A stretch of 64,000 bases of DNA from Nannochloris sp. 'desiccata' (lineage: Eukaryota > Chlorophyta > Trebouxiophyceae > Chlorellales > Chlorellaceae): positions 1,674,001 to 1,738,000 of the forward strand of contig JAGTXX020000011.1 in assembly GCA_019044685.2 (NCBI GenBank), in the 5' to 3' direction. Positions 32,131 through 43,406 of the stretch are shown piece by piece. The translations under genes were made by a program, and so were the position numbers. The notes beneath the pieces were generated by a model. That model did not search any database and had not been told where the DNA came from. It worked only from the letters and a program-made list of their open reading frames with translations. Positions within the stretch are counted from its first letter, which is position 1, and each line of letters starts with the position of its first letter.

Positions 32131-33599
32131 CTAAGCTTGAACATTGGGTCTACTACCACGCTGAGGAGCTGGTTTAAACGCCGCCAGCCCAGTCACCCCT
32201 CTGCCAGCTACCAACGCATTAATTTCATAGGTGCCTTCATACGAATAATACGCTTCTAAATCACAGAATGCCTTGGCAACCAAGAAATCTGACAAGATAC
32301 CATTACCCCCTAAGAGTTCTCGACCGAGGGCAACGACTTCCCGGCCCTTGGCCGTATTCCAAGCTTTCACCAAAGAAGCTTGCTCATGAGTCATGCCACC
32401 TTCATCATGGAGCTTCGTAAGCCTATAAGCCATCAACCACATCGCTTGTGCAGTTGCCAACATTCTCTGCAGCTTTTCTTGAACCAATTGGAAGGCTGCG
32501 AGTGGGGCGCCAAATTGTTGCCGTTGACCAACGTACCTTAAAGCTGCGTCGTACGCACCGAATGCTAAGCCTACAGGCTGCCAAGCCACCATGATACGAC
32601 TGATTGCAAGCACTTTATTCGTATCAGCGAAAGATTCAACACCGGGAAGGCGATCAGAATCAGGAACAAAGGCATTATTCAACTCGATATCTGCATTCTG
32701 GACACACCGGAGGGCTATCTTATTCTCAATTTTAGTTGCTTTAAAGCCTGGGTTACCCTTTCGAACAATAAATGAGTTGATTTGTTTGGTTTCTTCGTTA
32801 CGGGCCCAAATAATAATCACATCAGCAAAGGTACCATTACCAATCCAACGTTTACGGCCGTTTAAGACCCACCCTCCTTGGGTGCGACGAGCGGTACAGG
32901 TCAGCGCGGAGGCATCACTTCCATTGGAAGGTTCCGTTAACGCCCAGCATCCGACTTTTTTAAACGTCGCCATGTCGGGTAAGAACTCCCTTTTTTGGCT
33001 TTCACTGCCAAGAAGACCAATGGTCAATGCTCCAAGAAAGGTGTGGACTAGGAAGAAAGTAGAGACACTGCCATCGACACGAGCGAGCTCGACACCAGCC
33101 ATAGCGCATGCCATTAAACTATTTCCTTGGCAACCATGTCCTGTAAGGTTACCACCTCCAATACCCAAATTTTCAAACGCAGGCACGAGTTTGAATGGGA
33201 ACTCGGCTCGCTCCCAGTAGTCGGCAATGATGGGCGCCACCTCTTTTTCTGCAAAAGCTCTGCAACGTTGCTGAACTGCACGTTCTTCGGGGGTGAGAAG
33301 CTCACTAAGTCCAAGGGCGTCGTGCTTAGCAGGAGGGAAGACCGTCATGTTTTGGGCGAAAGAGAATTCAGAGGTCAAGCCGGTGCCAATAGCGAGCGTG
33401 GGATTCAACATTCCCAAGGAGGAAGCGCCCGAAGAAGTGTCGGCTGCATATTCAGTACAAAGGACGAAATATAAGGACTGTTTCCAATGAAATTCAAGGC
33501 AACTTGAAGCCGAATGGGTGAGGGTTGCTTACCATCTTGTTCCTTGCCAATGAAATGTTGAGCAATAATAGCAGTGCGTCTTGAATGAGAGCTCGCCAT
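32131..33599 (-). CDS. ACX4: Short-chain acyl-CoA oxidase, ACX4 type
   Basis: Exon 1 33599-33533 and exon 2 33443-32131 (intron of 89 bases, GTAAGC...ATGCAG); 459 residues. Very close to plant ACX4: [118 protein letters not shown] and [23 protein letters not shown]4 does the first step of beta-oxidation of short acyl-CoAs in peroxisomes, using FAD and O2. The catalytic Glu lies in the YEGTYEIN segment. The C-terminus is RPNVQA, not the PTS1 SRL of Arabidopsis ACX4; the N-terminus instead carries RTAIIAQHF, which resembles a PTS2 nonapeptide. Mitochondrial acyl-CoA dehydrogenase activity cannot be excluded. Confidence 0.9.
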
Positions 33600-34281
33600 C
33601 GTAAAAACAGGTAGGGATCCAGCTGTTAAAATTTAATGGACATATTATTTTTAAGGGTATCGGAAAGAGGCGGCATGTTCCGTTTTAAAAGGTCAGCAGG
33701 CTCTTTTTTGGTTTTTGACAGCCGCTGATGTGTCATCTGCTGCTAAACAGGATGTCTTTGCAAGTCATACGGGAAAGCCTCTTCTGATTTACTAGCCGCC
33801 GGTATTATGATGACTTGGTCAAGACAATGCGCTTAGCAGGACGCTCTCTGAGGGAAAACAATTCCGCCCCCGCCCGCCTTGACGTCACCGCCGCCTCACT
33901 TGAATAATTGAATCCTGTCGCCAGACCGCCGCTCTCTCCTCTCCCAGAGTGCCTTCTACGCTCTTGGATGCTGATCAGCAAGGTTATTCATCTTCATTTT
34001 TATATACTCGGACTTAGCATTGGAAGGCTGACCTGTCGAGCCACTGGCTGGCAGCCGTGGTGCGAAATTTCGTTTCAAAAGAGAGCTTCGGTCTTCTTGC
34101 AAGCATTAAAGTATAGAACCACATTATTCCTTGTTGTATTATGGTTTCTTGTACTAGCTATCACATACAGGATGCCAAAGAGTGCTTGATCACCCTTAAG
34201 TTAACTGCCTAAACATTTCGAATTTGCTACTCTTCCACATTTTGCCAAACATTTAAATAGGTTAAAGAAAGGAATTCAAAT
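33600..34281. promoter_or_regulatory. Divergent promoter ACX4 / PPKL with CRE site and possible SNARE-like ORF pieces
   Basis: 682 bases between diverging start codons. A perfect TGACGTCA (CRE/bZIP site) is at 33880-33887. Reading frames at 33794-33900 (DDLVKTMRLAGRSLRENN) and 34069-34189 (KRASVFLQALKYR then a 17-residue hydrophobic tail) are described under findings; they do not join into a supported gene. Confidence 0.4.
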
Positions 34282-37174
34282 ATGTCCCTGGATCAGCCGG
34301 CAACACCGACGACGTCCACGACAAGCCAGGGCTCTGATGCTGAGGTGATGCCTGCGCCAAGGGTCCGGTCGTTTCCTCTAGTGGGCGCCAACCCTGGACC
34401 AAGGTTCGTATAGTGCCAGTTGTTTTATTTTAGGATATGCATTTTGCAGCGTGCCTGTTTGTTGACACCTCAGTGATCGTTTTCTTGAATTACAGATGTG
34501 GGCACACTTTGACAACCATTCTCGGCCCTGAAGGAGACCTTGGAACTGCCAAGCTGGTGCTATTTGGTATGCATTATTGTAACACCTAAGCACAAATCGC
34601 ATCCTTGCTGCTTGCCTCCCACCCGTGCCCCTAACCTCCCTTTCTCCTTGATTTTTTTCCCCCGTAGGCGGTGCGACTGCTCTTGAAGGCCAAAATCGCG
34701 CTGGCTCCGACGCTCCCCCTTCTCCAGGCCCTTCCGCAACCGGCATACGATTAGCAGGAGCTACTAGTGATGTCCACATCATGGATGTCCGCTCAGGGCA
34801 TTGGGAGAAAGTAGTCCCACAAGGAGAGCCCCCATCCCCTCGAGCAGCTCACGCTGCCGCTGCTGTTGGCAACATGGTTGTCATCCAAGGAGGTATCGGT
34901 CCTGCTGGTCTTGCTACTGAGGATTTACACGTATTAGATTTCACTGAATTTGATCGACCCAGGTGGCATAGAGTGATGGTCTCAGGGCCAGGACCCTCGG
35001 CACGCTATGCTCATGCTTTGTCCCTTGTAGCCAACAGATTTTTGGTAGCAATAGGTGGAAATGATGGGAAACAAACACTCAATGATGCATGGGCTCTAGA
35101 TACTTCAGAAAAACCTTATCAATGGCGTCGAATCACTGATAGCGGAGAAGAACCTCCAGCCAGAATGTATGCCACTGCGGCTGCTCGCTCCGATGGGCTA
35201 TTACTACTCTGTGGAGGCCGTGATGCTTCTGGTACACCTTTAGCTGATGCATTTGGTCTTGCTCGTCATCGCGATGGTCGCTGGGAGTGGGCTGCTGCTC
35301 CTGGATGCATGCCAGCTCCTCGTTATCAACATGGTTCAGTCTTTGTCAATGCTAGGTTACATGTACTTGGTGGAGCTGTAGGGGGCGGGCGTATGATGGA
35401 CGAAGCGAATGCTGTTGTTGTTTTAGATACTTCAGCAGCACAATGGGTGCAGCAAGCTTCTCCAGGCTCAGAGGGCGATTTAATGAGACGATGTCGCCAT
35501 GCTGTAGCTTCCGTTGGACCCTATGTATTTATCCACGGTGGCCTCAAAGGAAGCGCTCTTTTAGAAGATTTCTTACTTGCTGATGATTCTGTCGGTGCTG
35601 GTGAGCTTTCTATATGCGATCCGCGTTCAGAAGCATGGCAACAATGGATTTCTGAGACCCACGGCATGGAAGCGGCAGCGGCCTTGGCTACAGCGGCAGC
35701 TGAAGAGGCAGCAGCAGCGGAAGCATTAAATATGCGTAGAATCAACAATGCAGATGATTTGAGGGAATTAGACGACGAGCTGCATGTGAATGGAGGAGCT
35801 GGGGGGAGTGCAAGTCCTAGGTCGGTGACGCTTGGACAACGCTCTCGAGGGGAATTCCCTATAGGACGGGATATGCCTACCCCTGATGTACGATTGTACC
35901 ACAGAGTCGTGGTCGTAGCCCAAGATGTGAGTGGTCAGCTCCGAGGCCTTGTCCGTCAGCTGTCTATAGATCAATTTGAAAATGAAGGACGAAGAGTGTC
36001 AATGGCATCTGACGCCACCACCGCTCGTGCTAAAACTCCTTTATTAGATCGTTCCTTATCCTCTGATCACGGTATTCAGCGTAGTTTCTTGAGATTATTG
36101 CAACCTCGTGCGTGGAGGCCTTCTGAAGATAGAGATTTCTCGTATTCATATGAGGAAATTGCTGCTCTATGCGACCGGGCAGAAGATGTATTTCAACGAG
36201 AACCTACGGTACTGAAACTCAGAGCGCCAGTCAAGATATTCGGTGATCTTCACGGTCAATTTGGTGATTTAATGCGGTTATTTGAAGAATATGGCGCTCC
36301 ATCAACTGCAGGAGATATCACGTATATTGATTATTTGTTCCTAGGTGACTATGTTGATCGTGGCGCTCATTCTTTGGAGACAATTTGTCTTCTGTTAGCA
36401 TTAAAAGTAGAACATCCAAATCATGTGCATTTAATCCGTGGCAACCACGAAGCTGCAGATATCAACGCTCTGTTTGGTTTCCGTTTAGAATGTATCGAGC
36501 GTCTTGGAGATGCCGCAGGCGTGAAAGCTTGGCAACGATTAAATGAGCTGTTCAATTGGTTACCTTTAGCTGCATTGATAGAGGATAGAGTTTTGTGTAT
36601 GCATGGTGGTATTGGTCGTTCAATCACATCGATTGAGCAAATTGAGGCCCTTCAAAGACCGGTCACCATGGAAGACGGTGGCCTGGTATTAATGGACTTG
36701 CTCTGGTCTGATCCCACTGTGAATGATGCTGTAGAAGGTGTACAGCCTTCCCCACGTGGGCCTGGTCTTGTTACATTCGGTCCAGACAGAGTGATGGAAT
36801 TTTGCCGTGCAAATGGATTACAGATGATCGTCCGAGCACACGAGTGTGTAATGGACGGCTTTGAAAGATTCGCTCAAGGGCACCTCATTACCCTGTTTTC
36901 TGCTACAAATTACTGTGGTACGGCGAATAACGCCGGTGCTATCTTAGTTCTAGGTAGAGATCTGGTTATGGTGCCGAAATTAATCCACCCACTGCCTCCA
37001 CAGACACCTGGCGGTAGTCCTGCACCGCATCCAAGCGAAGGAATCGAAGAGGACCCACCGACACCTCATCCTGGTGTGAATATTATAGATACATGGATGC
37101 AGGCTGTGAATGAAGAGAGGCCACCGACACCTCCACGTGGTAGATCAGGATCACAGTCACTTGCGTTTTTCTAA
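34282..37174 (+). CDS. Kelch-repeat PP1-like phosphatase (PPKL / BSU1-like)
   Basis: Exons 34282-34403, 34496-34566 and 34668-37174 (introns GTTCGT...TTACAG and GTATGC...CCGTAG) splice to 899 residues. The N-terminus MSLDQPATPTTST leads into CGHTLTTILG and a Kelch propeller whose blades show HAAAAVGNMVVIQGG, ARYAHALSLV, LLLLCGGRD and MRRCRHAVASVGPYVFIHGG. The C-terminal half is a PPP-family Ser/Thr phosphatase with all metal motifs: GDLHGQFGDL, GDYVDRG, RGNHEAADIN, LLWSDP and HGGIGRS. PPKLs occur only in Viridiplantae and alveolates; plant members act in brassinosteroid signalling (dephosphorylating GSK3 kinases). Brassinosteroid signalling is not expected in algae, so the substrate here is open. 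The linker contains TPPRGRSGS-type proline motifs at the tail. Confidence 0.95.
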
Positions 37175-37361
37175 GAAAGTTATATAGAGATTCTATTGAT
37201 TGACGGGATGGATATTTGATAGATAGATAGCCATGAAAATTTAGTTAGTTTACACAGATCTTTCTGGGCAGTATCCTTTCCTTTGATAAAATAAATCCTT
37301 TTCTTAATTCCCTCTTTATCTTCTGTCATAATGTAAAACTACGTTCAAGATATTACTACAG
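37175..37361. other. Convergent 3' UTR region, PPKL / pfkB
   Basis: 187 bases between convergent stops. TTACA (37253, minus-strand TGTAA for the kinase) and TGTAA (37332, for PPKL) are present, so the two 3' ends likely overlap. Confidence 0.4.
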
Positions 37362-38751
37362 TTAAAGTAATGCAGCAGCTAGATCATTTCGGAAAGGTAA
37401 TCCAGGTCGAGCCCCCAGGGCAGTGCATTTACGGGCAGCCACCACAGCTCCTAGTCGTTGAGCATGCTGCGGTGACTTTCCAGTTGCGATACAGTATAAA
37501 ACTGACCCTATGAACGCATCCCCTGCTCCTGTGGTATCTAACACAGCGTCATCAGGGAGATGTGCCGCTTGAGAGACAGTGACGATAGCTTCCGGAGGCT
37601 GAAAAGGAGCAAGTTGAGAAGCATAGGCGGCGCTATTTCCAGTATCTGCATTTGCCGCCGCTGCTGCCGCTGCCGCAGCTGCATTGGATGCAACTACATC
37701 ACTATCTTTTTCACTAATACCTTGTTTTAATAATAATCGTATTGCTGTTGTTGTTGTAGCTACTCCCCCAGCGAAAATCTCAGTACCATCGGCACTAGTA
37801 CATCCTCGAAGCGTTTTCTCTTTTCTTGGGCTTCTTTTTTCTTCTACTTCTGCGAATAAATTCTTAAACACATCCTCTGCAACACCTTCCTTGATACTAT
37901 TAGACTCGCCAGTAGTACCAGTATTATCAGCTCTCCTCTCTAATAGTATACTCCCGTTCTTTCCCAAAGTTGTGATCATCCACTTCACCTTGGGCAGCCG
38001 AGCAAAAGTTTTTATTATTGCATTTCCTTGGCATTCCTCCCCAGTCCAATTGCTTGGGAAATGCGCGGAAGTGACTACATAATCTGCTTCTTGTAATAAG
38101 TCTTCTAATCCAGGGCGCAAGCGCTCTCCTTCCGCAAGAACAGGTATGCCACGACTACGGGCTGCTTTTGCTAATAGAACAGCTGCTTCTGTTAATCTAC
38201 CATCAAAATAAACCAACGCAGCGTCATTTAAAGCGTTATTTATTAGCTCCAGGGTCAATTCAGAGGGGTTGAAGACTTCTCCAGGGGTGTGAATACACGT
38301 TCTCGTAGCGCCTTCTCTGTCGACAATAATATAAGTAAAAGGGGAGGGAGCACCGGGGGCACGCAGAATACAGTCAGTAACCACGCCATCGCGTTGAAAC
38401 TCTGAGATAATGCCATCCCCTAAGCTATCATCGCCGATTTTCGTGACGATCCAAGGGGACAGACCGAGGCGGGCGGCAGCAGTAAGAGCGTTGCCGCAAT
38501 TGCCACCTCCTTGTGCTTCAAGACGCTCTGTGCGGAGTTTTTCATCTGGTTTTGGGTACGATGCGACTTGTGCGAGGTAATCAATGCCTGCACTGCCCAT
38601 GCCAACGACCTTGATTGGATTCGGCAACGGGCCACCCTGTGGCGTTACAGACAAGACCATTGGAAATTGGTAAGTTTTCAAGCTATGAGAATGCAATGAC
38701 ATCAAATACGCGAATATATTATTATCTGTATTATACTTACCGCCATTGCAT
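37362..38751 (-). CDS. pfkB-family carbohydrate kinase (ribokinase-like)
   Basis: The main exon runs 38682 to 37362 and codes KVVGMGSAGIDYLAQVASYP, then the pfkB signature 1 region (GGGNCGNALTAAARLG) and signature 2 DTTGAGDAFIGSVLY near the C-terminus, with the catalytic Asp in GAGD. Family members phosphorylate ribose, fructose or nucleosides; the substrate cannot be assigned. About 85 residues of Ser/Glu-rich sequence plus a poly-Ala run (residues 340-360) interrupt the lid-to-signature-2 region. The start is uncertain: an ATG at 38660 (MVLSVTPQ) suffices, but an upstream ATG at 38751 (MQW|R) fits in phase 2 through a 58-base intron (38740-38683, GTAAGT...CATAG). Confidence 0.82.
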
Positions 38752-39040
38752 CGACGAACACTACTCTCGAGCGAGTTCTGATTGGAAATTGTTGTCGTTT
38801 TGATTGATCGCTAATTACAAGCGACCCCAGTTTCTGTGATAGCATCGCAGCTGTACAGCGCCTATAAAACTACTTGAACAAAATTTTAACAAAATGAATA
38901 TATGTAATCTGACAGAGAAATCAAGGATTTTAATCTTCCAAAAGTGACAGGACCGTCCACAAAGTGTGACGCCGCCCCTGCTCATCTGCTCCTGAATTGC
39001 ATCAAAGCTCAAATACAAAAAAAGCAAGGAAAACAGATAT

Positions 39041-40273
39041 TTATAAACATTTTAAAGCAGCTTCTAACAAAGAATGCCGATACCCAGCCATCTTCTCCCT
39101 CTTTGCTGTAATCTCCACCCTTAACTGCTTCAAAAGAGGCACATCGGAATCTCTCGTAATATTTCTTTGCGCGTATTGAAGACCATTAAGCACCTCTCTC
39201 TTCAATTGAACCAGCGTCTCCATGCACTGCTTCGCTTTCACCTGTCCCTCGGTATTTCCCACGAAATCTGGGCGCAAAATAGATGCAAATATGCCTGTAC
39301 GAGCAGATTCAATTAGTAAATCATCATTGAATGGCAGTACAGGAAGCAGCTTCCTGGCAGTGCACACTTCCTCAGCCACCAATTGCAACAATTCATTCGC
39401 CGCTTGGATGGATTGTTTATGTTTGGGCTCTAAAATTAGGGCTCCACGTCTAAGAATGACGTTTCTACGACTAGGATCTCCAGAGAATTGAAAGAGATCC
39501 ATGACGCCTGTGACACGGAAGTCTTGCATTGCATGGTAGATTTTCTCTTTAGAAGAAGTGAGAACCTTATATGTTTTGCAATAGGGACCATCATCATTGC
39601 ATTTAACAGCAGCTTGTCGCTCTAATTCTTGAATTTCTTGGCGTAGGGGAGCTAAAATTGGGTCTGAATTCCAGAGTGACTGTGCAAACATCCGCTCAAC
39701 GAGCGCATTTTGATTGCATCGGGCTAGAAACAAGTCACTCAGGCGAGAACGAAGAGAATGCTGTTCAGATTCTGCATCATTTAGACACGTTTTAGCAGTT
39801 TCAAACTCCATATAGGCTCTATTTACTGCAGCGAGGGTGTAGTCTAGTTGTTGCTGGCACTCGATGCGTTTAGCTTCTTGCCGGGCAGCACCTCTCTTAC
39901 CAGTAGGAAAGAGCTTACCTAGATTCCATTTATCAAGATCGTCTAGTAGTTGTTTTGCCTGTAATTTAGAAGCTTTAGCGTTACGCCACTTTTCGCATGC
40001 AGCGTCACGTTGAATCGCTGCCCGCTCGATTACCAGCGGTTGAGCTTTGGCGAGAGCCTCCAAATTCTGGTTTTCTAGATTTGATACGGTAGTGCAATAG
40101 TGTTTGTATTCTATAAGATCGGTTTTAGAGAATTGAGGTTTTGTTTCTGATTGGGCGGGGCTAGAGTTGGGAGTGAGCGGACAATCAATAGCAGCAGTGC
40201 TGTCGGCCATGACGGCGACAATGCCCGCCTTCTTTGACTGCATAGTTGATAACGTTGCGGACTCCGGGATCAT
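39041..40273 (-). CDS. Helical coiled-coil protein, family unknown
   Basis: Single exon, 410 residues. After a short disordered N-terminus (STAAIDCPLTPNSSPAQSE) the protein is almost wholly alpha-helical and charged: ALAKAQPLVIERAAIQRDAA, KASKLQAKQLLDDLDKWNLG, QEAKRIECQQQLDYTLAAVN and LVQLKREVLNGLQYAQRN. A less regular middle holds VMDLFQFSGDPSRRNVILRR. No signal peptide, membrane helix or nucleotide-binding motif. I do not recognise it. In the coiled-coil sense it resembles cytoskeletal or vesicle-adaptor proteins, but no family motif supports a role. It lies downstream of, and on the same strand as, the propeller-hydroxylase gene. Confidence 0.7.
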   Translation of the reverse strand: MIPESATLSTMQSKKAGIVAVMADSTAAIDCPLTPNSSPAQSETKPQFSKTDLIEYKHYCTTVSNLENQNLEALAKAQPLVIERAAIQRDAACEKWRNAKASKLQAKQLLDDLDKWNLGKLFPTGKRGAARQEAKRIECQQQLDYTLAAVNRAYMEFETAKTCLNDAESEQHSLRSRLSDLFLARCNQNALVERMFAQSLWNSDPILAPLRQEIQELERQAAVKCNDDGPYCKTYKVLTSSKEKIYHAMQDFRVTGVMDLFQFSGDPSRRNVILRRGALILEPKHKQSIQAANELLQLVAEEVCTARKLLPVLPFNDDLLIESARTGIFASILRPDFVGNTEGQVKAKQCMETLVQLKREVLNGLQYAQRNITRDSDVPLLKQLRVEITAKREKMAGYRHSLLEAALKCL

Positions 40274-40807
40274 GCTTGGCTGTTTCTGTCTGCAGATAAG
40301 CTGAAATATGTGGAGAGAAGGTTAGATACTGAGGGGGGGCTTGGTCCTTGTATTGGGTCTCTACAGTGCATTGCCAACAATAGCAGGCCCTGGTGCGGAG
40401 ACTTGGAGCCCTGCAATTTACATCGCAGGGTCCAAAAAGAACTCACAAATCATCAGTGATGCATGCAATAGCTTCTATTGAAGACTTCGAGGGTGTTTTT
40501 CTCTCACTCAAATTTTCATTTGAGAATCAGGCCGGCCTAGATACGGAACAGAAATTATCAGTCTTTTGACTCCTACAGCTACTGAACTATTAGAGCAAAG
40601 CAGTCTGAATACATTTAAACTAAGCTAATGCGTTAGATCAGCGGTTAACTAATTCAAGGTTCTAAAAATCTCCCCAAATGTTGACCAAATACTGTGTGCT
40701 ACTAGCACGGGGGAAGCGTGGACCTCCACGCAAGGACGCGGCTTCAATTGCAATTTATTGGCTGGATTGGTTTATTGTTTACACTAAGTTGGGTATAGAT
40801 TCCTACC
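40274..40807. promoter_or_regulatory. Intergenic between two minus-strand genes
   Basis: 534 bases: promoter of the coiled-coil gene and 3' UTR of the hydroxylase. TTACA at 40779-40783 is TGTAA on the minus strand, 25 bases past the hydroxylase stop. GCGTGGACCTCCACGC at 40717 is a short palindrome. Confidence 0.45.
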
Positions 40808-42943
40808 CTAACATTCAATCCTCCCATTAAAATACCTACACACCTGCCCTTTCTTCAATATCGTCCTTGTTCGTGCACTCTCAGCTATGTCAACCACCAA
40901 ATGAATTCTCGGCATCGAACCATTGTTATTGACATAATGCTCTAGCCTATTATTCAATTCAAAGACAAGACCTTCATCCACATGAAGAGGAACACAGACA
41001 TTATGTTCACAGACATCAAACTCTACCATGGGGGAAGACGCCACTACTAAATGAATGCGATGCCCGGTGGCAGAGTACCCCCCTTTGTCGACATGTCGTT
41101 TGATGTGAGTATTGCCTGGCATCAAGGCAAATTGCATCCGAATAATGTTAGCTACATCCGTACCAAGAAGTTGTTGGACCAGTGGTTCTAAGAAAGTTGC
41201 GAATCTTTCTTTATACCAAGGAAATTCGTACACGTTGTCTCCTTTTTGATCTGAAAAGATCAGATGAATGGCGTGGGTGCCCGGCTTGAATTGATTTAAA
41301 TTTCCTTCACGGCCAGTAAGCCAGGCGTTGCTTTTACGTGCTGCTTCTTCACTCCAGTCTGATAATGGCAAGCCTAATAAATAGTCACGGAGTTTGACTT
41401 GGTTCCAACGGAAGAGAGGCAGTTGTGCTCCGCTCGAAAGACCATGAGCTTTGTCCTTTGCAGAGTTGTCAAAGCGAGGGTATCCACTCGCCCATCGGCC
41501 ACCTATTAACGGAGGGTATTTACGCAGAGGATCATACGTTTCTAAAGGTTCCAGGTCTAATAGGGTCTTCTTTCCTAAAGAAGAAAGGTCATCTTTATTA
41601 ATAATATTTTGATCGCCTTGTCTTACTTTCATAGTAGCACGACGTTGTGCTGCCAGAGCAGAGATTTCTTCGCCTTCTTTACCAGGAATAGTCCCTTTAG
41701 CAGCAGCGAGATGTTTTGCATAGCTATCTGTCGCACGATAACTCTCTGCCGGGTCAGACATCCAAACAGCATGGGAAGTACTCTCTACTTGAAGATGAGG
41801 CGCAGATAAAACATTTAATAAGCCTTCTGTTGGGAGTTGTCTACGCCATAATAACACCCCTTCTATCAAATCATATGCGCCAATCTCACAGTTTAATTCA
41901 CCGCTATCTCTTCTCTGACGTTCTTGCGCCTTGGCAATACCAAAAAATGCTACATCGTCAACGACACAGAGCCCTTTCAAATACCGCTTTTCGCGATTAT
42001 CTTGCCAAAGCTGCTCTGTACGACCGGTTTCAGTATTTACCTTCATTAAAGCAGCGTTATCAGAGTTCAATGAGATAATAGATCCACGCCATTGAACTGC
42101 ACCGTGAGACTTGTCGCCGATATTGGGTAAGCGGCGAATTTCTCTACCTGCGTCCAAATCAATTTCTGCAAGGATACTCGGCCCTAGGTTGTGCAACATA
42201 GCCCACAATGTTCCATTCCCAGTAGGTGATAAGGTATTCACATGCTCTTTAAGAGTAAACAATTCCATTCGGCGTAAAACATTCATTGATGGGAATTCAA
42301 GTTCTAAAATATGTCCCTCTCCACAATCTGCGGCATAGACTCTGTTCCCGTACCGAACGGTATCGTGCGTAAACCGAGACGGAATAGGTTCGCGATGCTG
42401 TACCTCCCCTGTAACAATATTAATTTCTAACAACCATTCTTTTGAAGTAGTGGGCTTCCAATTATGAGGTCGGGAAATCGCCCAGACTGTCTCTGGAACC
42501 CCTGCTAAATCGATTTGATCACCTGAAAAGCCGCCATAATAAATACCTTCACCTTCGTGAATGATAGTGAAATGATCTAATTCATAATTATACCAAGCAA
42601 GTTTAGAATGAGTCGCGACAAGAATTCTACGAGCGTCATCTTGGGCGGGGAAAGTAGTAAGGCCAGGTGCAGGGGCGCCCAAGGCACTTGATTCTAAGTT
42701 TGATAATGCAACATTGTTTCTAATTTGTTCTTTGAGGTCTCTACGGCTGGAACCCCGGCTGCTGGATCCGTTTAAAGAAGGGAGAGCGTTTACTATTCGT
42801 GAGCCACGACGCCATCCAGCATAGCCAAGGAAGCAAAAGGCAAACAGCAGAAAGGTGCCTGCTTTGCCTTGCCACCAAGAGGTAGTTTTCCTTTGGTATT
42901 TTCTACGACGCTGGTCTGGATATGTGGTTGGTAAAAGCGCCAT
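40808..42943 (-). CDS. Membrane-anchored beta-propeller / aspartyl beta-hydroxylase-like fusion
   Basis: Single exon, 711 residues. Residues 1-22 are basic (RRRKYQRKTTSWW), 26-45 a single membrane helix (AGTFLLFAFCFLGYAGW), so type II topology with a lumenal body is likely. Residues 80-350 are propeller-like repeats (RRILVATHSKLAWYNYELD, TVWAISRPHN, RFTHDTVRYGNRVYAADCG, LWAMLHNLGPSILAEIDLD). The C-terminal 160 residues match the AspH/proline-hydroxylase fold: NIIRMQFALMPGNTHIKRHVD, GHRIHLVVAS, LVFELNNRLEHYVNN and PRIHLVVDIAE. The H-x-D after R (RHVDKGG) and the distal H (LEHYV) are the expected Fe(II) ligands and R in PRIHLVVD the 2-oxoglutarate anchor. It would hydroxylate Asp, Asn or Pro side chains in the secretory pathway. 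Confidence 0.75.
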   Translation of the reverse strand: MALLPTTYPDQRRRKYQRKTTSWWQGKAGTFLLFAFCFLGYAGWRRGSRIVNALPSLNGSSSRGSSRRDLKEQIRNNVALSNLESSALGAPAPGLTTFPAQDDARRILVATHSKLAWYNYELDHFTIIHEGEGIYYGGFSGDQIDLAGVPETVWAISRPHNWKPTTSKEWLLEINIVTGEVQHREPIPSRFTHDTVRYGNRVYAADCGEGHILELEFPSMNVLRRMELFTLKEHVNTLSPTGNGTLWAMLHNLGPSILAEIDLDAGREIRRLPNIGDKSHGAVQWRGSIISLNSDNAALMKVNTETGRTEQLWQDNREKRYLKGLCVVDDVAFFGIAKAQERQRRDSGELNCEIGAYDLIEGVLLWRRQLPTEGLLNVLSAPHLQVESTSHAVWMSDPAESYRATDSYAKHLAAAKGTIPGKEGEEISALAAQRRATMKVRQGDQNIINKDDLSSLGKKTLLDLEPLETYDPLRKYPPLIGGRWASGYPRFDNSAKDKAHGLSSGAQLPLFRWNQVKLRDYLLGLPLSDWSEEAARKSNAWLTGREGNLNQFKPGTHAIHLIFSDQKGDNVYEFPWYKERFATFLEPLVQQLLGTDVANIIRMQFALMPGNTHIKRHVDKGGYSATGHRIHLVVASSPMVEFDVCEHNVCVPLHVDEGLVFELNNRLEHYVNNNGSMPRIHLVVDIAESARTRTILKKGQVCRYFNGRIEC

Positions 42944-43406
42944 TTTTGTGTAGGAGCAATAGCAACGATTGATAATTATTAATTAAAATTTAGCACACGG
43001 GGTGGTGTTATCATCTTCAAATCACCGCTCGCAGAATTTATTTAGATACGTGTTATTGTGTAATATACGATTAAATATACACGTGGACTCCTTGGTTTAA
43101 TGGGCTTTGACCTTCACGTAGCCCTCTGTATTTTTGCTGATCAGAACTTTCCTCGTCCGACGGTCTTAACTCTGATTAACGTCTGTGGCTTTATTTGAAA
43201 TGTTTAAAAACCGGCGGGCCCAAACTATATTGCAATTTCTTAGAAATAGTATAGTATTGACTCTAAAGAGCGCAGAGCTCTATAGATTTGCTTAGCAACG
43301 GCTATTTGCAACAGCAATTTTTAAAACATTTCAAAATTTAAACTGCGATCGGGTTAAGTTATAATCATTACTACGGATACTTAGATATAAAAACACATCA
43401 AGGAAG
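42944..43406. promoter_or_regulatory. Divergent promoter, hydroxylase / ATAD2
   Basis: 463 bases between diverging start codons; AT-rich with no recognised site. Confidence 0.5.
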
